Of a DNA stretch of 64,000 bases, positions 61,088 to 64,000 are shown piece by piece; within the stretch, counting starts at the first letter, position 1; every line of letters begins with the position of its first letter. The stretch is taken from assembly GCF_019795295.1 (NCBI RefSeq), contig NZ_JAIMCG010000018.1:1-64000 (forward strand), in the 5' to 3' direction. This DNA comes from Cupriavidus sp. AU9028. Its GTDB lineage: Bacteria > Pseudomonadota > Gammaproteobacteria > Burkholderiales > Burkholderiaceae. Made by a program: the position numbers and the translations under genes. The notes under the pieces were generated by a model. The model saw nothing but the letters and a program-made list of their open reading frames with translations, did not search any database and was not told where the DNA came from.

Positions 61088-61984
61088 TCAGCCCAGCTGC
61101 AGCGTCGCCACGACCGGCGTGTGGTCGGAGGGCTGCTCCCACGCGCGGGGCACGCGATCGATCACGCAGCCGGTGCAGCGCTCGCGCAGCGCCGGCGACA
61201 GCAGGATATGGTCGATGCGCAGTCCCGCATTGCGGCGGAAGGCGAGCATCCGGTAGTCCCACCAGGAGAACGCCTTCTCGGGCTGCTCGAAGAGGCGGAA
61301 AGCGTCGGCCAGCCCCAGTTCCTGCAGCTTGCGGAACGCCTCGCGCTCGGCCGGCGAAACCAGGTTCTGGCCTTCCCACTTCGCCGGGTCGTGCACATCG
61401 CGGTCTTCTGGCGCGATATTGAAGTCGCCCAGCAGCGCGAGCTTCGGATACCGCTGCATTTCGGCGCGCAGCCACTCGTTCAGCGCGGTCAGCCACTGCA
61501 TCTTGTAGGCGAATTTCTCGCTGTCGGGCGACTGGCCGTTGGGGAAGTAGGCGCAGACCAGGCGCACATCGCCGTAGGTCGCCGCCACTACGCGCTGCTG
61601 CGCGTCCTCGAAGCCGGGGATATTGCGCACCACGTCGGCCGCCGCTGGCAGTGTGGTGTTCCTGGCCAGGATGGCGACGCCGTTATAGGTCTTCTGGCCG
61701 ACGTAGACGCTGCGAAAGCCGGCGCTTTCCAGTTCCGCCAGCGGGTATTTGTCCTCCGGCAGCTTCAGTTCCTGCAGGCACAGCGCGTCGATCGGTGTAT
61801 CGGCCTTTTCCTGCGCGATCAACCAGTCGAGCACCTGCGGCAGGCGGATCTTCAGTGAATTGACGTTCCAGGTGGCGATGCGCAGCGTCGACGGCAGGGT
61901 CACGGGCACCGGTGGCGGCAGTGTGGAGCCGGCGGCCGGAGCCGCCGGGGCCGTGCCATCCCCGGCCATCTGCATGTCGCTCAT
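61088..61984 (-). CDS. xth: Exodeoxyribonuclease III
   Basis: 298-residue AP endonuclease/3'-exonuclease of base excision repair. An N-terminal 33-residue Pro/Ala tail precedes the EEP fold: RIATWNVNSLKIRLP, the metal Glu in LCLQELKLPED, LLGDFNIAPEDRDV (Asp and Asn), RIDHILLS and SDHTPVVATL. The tail is longer than in E. coli. Its ATG overlaps the prlC stop (ATGA), so it is co-translated with the peptidase. Confidence 0.94.
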   Translation of the reverse strand: MSDMQMAGDGTAPAAPAAGSTLPPPVPVTLPSTLRIATWNVNSLKIRLPQVLDWLIAQEKADTPIDALCLQELKLPEDKYPLAELESAGFRSVYVGQKTYNGVAILARNTTLPAAADVVRNIPGFEDAQQRVVAATYGDVRLVCAYFPNGQSPDSEKFAYKMQWLTALNEWLRAEMQRYPKLALLGDFNIAPEDRDVHDPAKWEGQNLVSPAEREAFRKLQELGLADAFRLFEQPEKAFSWWDYRMLAFRRNAGLRIDHILLSPALRERCTGCVIDRVPRAWEQPSDHTPVVATLQLG

Positions 61985-64000
61985 GCCGCCATCCCGCCGT
62001 GACGCAGCAGCGCATCGATCTGCGGCGGGCGGCCGCGGAACGCAACGAACGAGTCCATCGCCGGCCGGCTGCCGCCCACCGACAGGATCTCCCGGTGGTA
62101 GCGCGCGCCGGTTTCCGCATCGAGCACGCTGCCGCTGAGCTGGGCCGCTTCCTCGAACGCCGCGTAGACATCGGCGGACAGCACCTCGGCCCACTTGTAG
62201 CTGTAGTAACCGGCCGCATAGCCGCCAGCGAAGATGTGGCTGAAGGTATTGGGCCAGCGCGACAGCGGGTACTGCGGCACGACATGGATGCGATCGTTGA
62301 TCTGGCGCGACAGCTCCAGCACCGAGGTGTCCCCGGCGGGATCGAAGTCCGTATGCAGGTGCATGTCGAACGCCGAGAAGACGATCTGGCGCAGCGTCAT
62401 CATGCCGTTCTGGAAGTTCTTCGCCGCCAGCATCCGCTCGAACAGGGGGCGTGGCAGCGGCTCGCCGGAGTCGATATGCGCGGTCATGCCGGCCAGCACT
62501 TCGTACTCCCAGCAGAAGTTCTCCATGAACTGCGACGGCAGCTCGACGGCATCCCATTCGACGCCGTTGATGCCGGACACACCGAGCTCGCCGACCTGGG
62601 TCAGCATATGGTGCAGGCCGTGGCCGAACTCATGGAACAGCGTGATCACTTCGTCGTGCGTGAACAGCGCAGGACGATCGCCGACCGGTGCCGAGAAGTT
62701 GCAGGTCAGGTAGGCGACCGGCGTCTGCACGCGGCCATCGGCATGCAGGCGGCGCCCGCGGGCGTCGTCCATCCAGGCGCCGCCGCGCTTGCCTTCACGC
62801 GCATACAGGTCGATGTAGAACTGCGCCTGCAGTTCACCCTTCAGGTTGGTGACGCGATAGAAGCGCACGTCCGGGTGCCAGGTCTGCGCCTGGTCGGCCT
62901 CGATCCGCACCGAGAACAGCTTCTGCGCGACGTCGAACAGGCCCTGCAGCACCTTGTGTTCCGGGAAGTACTGCTTGACCTCGTGTTCGGAGAAGGCATA
63001 GCGCTGCTGGCGCAGCTTCTCCGATGCGTAGGCGATGTCCCAGGGCGCGAGTTCGGTCAGGCCCAGTTCGCTGGCGGCGAACTGGCGCAGTTCCTGCCAG
63101 TCCTGCTCGGCATAGGGGCGCGCGCGGGCCGCCAGTTCTTCCAGGAAGCCGACCACTTCCTCCGGCGACTTGGCCATCTTCGGGACCAGCGACAGTTCGC
63201 CGAAATTGCGATAGCCGAGCATGCGCGCTTCCTCGCCGCGCAGCGCGAGTTGCTCGCGCATGTTCTGCGTGTTGTCCCAGTCGGGCTGGCCGCTGCCGTG
63301 CTGCGGGCCGAGCTCCGAGGCACGCGTGACGTTGGCCTCGTACAGGGTCTGGCGCAGCGCGCGATCGTCGGCGTACTGCAGCACCGGGAAGTAGGAGGGG
63401 AAGTGCAGTGTGAACTTCCAGCCGGGTTTGCCGTCCTTCTGCGCCGCCTCGCGCGCGGCTTCGATGGTGTCCGCGGGCAGGCCGGCCAGGCGTGCCTCGT
63501 CCTCGACGATCAGCGCATAGCCGTTGGTGGCGTCCAGCACGTGGTCGGAGAAGGCCTTGCCCAGCTGAGCCTGCTGCTCCTGGATTTCGGCAAAGCGCGG
63601 CTTGCGGTCCTCGGGCAGCTCGGCGCCGCCCAGGCGAAAGCCGCGCAGCTCGTTCTCCAGCAGCTGCTTGCGTGCCGACGGCAGCCCGTCGAATTCGGGA
63701 CTGGCGGCCAGCGCCTTGTACTTTTCATAGAGCGCCAGGTTCTGGCCCAGCGACGACCAGAATTCCGTCATGCGCGGCAGGTTTTCGGCGTGGGCCTGGC
63801 GCAGCGCGGGCGTGTCCGCAACCGAGCTGAGGTGGCCGACCACGCCCCAGGCGCGGCCGAGCGGCTCGGTGGCGTTTTCCAGCGTCTCGACGACGGCTTC
63901 CCAGGTCGCTTCCGTCTCGGGCGATGCGACCTGCTCCACGGCCTGCTGGGCAGCGGCGAGCAACTGGTCCAGTGCCGGGCCGATGTGTTCGGGGCGGATC
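61981..64000 (-). CDS. prlC: Oligopeptidase A (M3 family), 5' end outside the window
   Basis: Zinc metallopeptidase that degrades cytoplasmic peptides, including signal-peptide fragments. At least 672 residues are visible; the frame runs off the right edge, and the first visible residues (IRPEHIGPALDQLLAAAQQA) are from the usual N-terminal part, so the true start is beyond 64000. The zinc motif HEFGH lies in ITLFHEFGHGLHHMLTQVGE. The stop overlaps the xth start. Confidence 0.93.
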   Translation of the reverse strand, partial: IRPEHIGPALDQLLAAAQQAVEQVASPETEATWEAVVETLENATEPLGRAWGVVGHLSSVADTPALRQAHAENLPRMTEFWSSLGQNLALYEKYKALAASPEFDGLPSARKQLLENELRGFRLGGAELPEDRKPRFAEIQEQQAQLGKAFSDHVLDATNGYALIVEDEARLAGLPADTIEAAREAAQKDGKPGWKFTLHFPSYFPVLQYADDRALRQTLYEANVTRASELGPQHGSGQPDWDNTQNMREQLALRGEEARMLGYRNFGELSLVPKMAKSPEEVVGFLEELAARARPYAEQDWQELRQFAASELGLTELAPWDIAYASEKLRQQRYAFSEHEVKQYFPEHKVLQGLFDVAQKLFSVRIEADQAQTWHPDVRFYRVTNLKGELQAQFYIDLYAREGKRGGAWMDDARGRRLHADGRVQTPVAYLTCNFSAPVGDRPALFTHDEVITLFHEFGHGLHHMLTQVGELGVSGINGVEWDAVELPSQFMENFCWEYEVLAGMTAHIDSGEPLPRPLFERMLAAKNFQNGMMTLRQIVFSAFDMHLHTDFDPAGDTSVLELSRQINDRIHVVPQYPLSRWPNTFSHIFAGGYAAGYYSYKWAEVLSADVYAAFEEAAQLSGSVLDAETGARYHREILSVGGSRPAMDSFVAFRGRPPQIDALLRHGGMAA

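Overview
The window is high-GC chromosomal DNA from a betaproteobacterium, most likely order Burkholderiales, family Burkholderiaceae (Cupriavidus/Ralstonia-like). This rests on gene content and order (rlmB, sirtuin, tal, rpiA, yggX, argA, hrpA; thrS-infC-rpmI-rplT-pheS-pheT-ihfA-merR-tRNA-Pro), the Bug-type solute receptor, ketone-body CoA transferase genes and the style of the intergenic repeats. No species can be fixed from sequence reading alone.

Layout. 1-15 kb: core genes: rRNA methyltransferase RlmB, a class III sirtuin, transaldolase, ribose-5-phosphate isomerase, the Fe(II) trafficking protein, N-acetylglutamate synthase and HrpA helicase. A compact envelope-type set follows (beta-propeller, NodB-like deacetylase, sterol desaturase-like oxygenase, EI24 membrane protein), then a molybdopterin-binding-domain protein. 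15-28 kb: accessory metabolism: a PAS-LuxR regulator divergent from scoAB, a ~100 bp tandem repeat tract, a six-gene catabolic cluster (Bug receptor, TauD-like dioxygenase, isocitrate lyase/PEP mutase-like lyase, MFS carrier, acyl-CoA ligase, GntR/HutC regulator) with a candidate operator in front, and bdhA overlapping a DUF411 gene. BdhA plus ScoAB would convert 3-hydroxybutyrate to acetoacetyl-CoA. 28-38.7 kb: translation and stress core: relA, tRNA-Val, thrS, infC (with an ATC start), rpmI, rplT, pheS, pheT, ihfA, a MerR-type regulator and tRNA-Pro.

38.7-41.7 kb is a small genomic island at the 3' end of tRNA-Pro(GGG). It carries an AT-richer three-gene operon (TIGR04255-like, unknown, HEPN-like) and a tyrosine recombinase. 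It is the best candidate here for an undescribed system, and its right end carries a diverged copy of the tRNA-Pro downstream flank. 42-44.3 kb holds two acyltransferase-3 membrane proteins. 44.5-53 kb is a mosaic of small accessory genes: a MerR regulator/methyltransferase pair with a textbook 19-bp-spacer MerR promoter, a phage-like protein, a decayed HD-domain gene, a STAS-like protein, an acetyltransferase, a LexA-box-controlled locus ending in an SRAP peptidase, and three tandem DUF2188 paralogues.

52.3-64 kb: an aldo/keto reductase-GMC oxidoreductase pair, a DUF445 membrane protein, two identical tRNA-Lys(CTT) genes flanking an 8-oxoguanine deaminase-type gene, a DUF1488 protein, a SulP transporter, exonuclease III and oligopeptidase A (prlC, cut by the window end). 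A G/C-rich palindromic repeat family recurs at about 3.7, 15.0, 21.6 (inside a coding sequence) and 27.8 kb.
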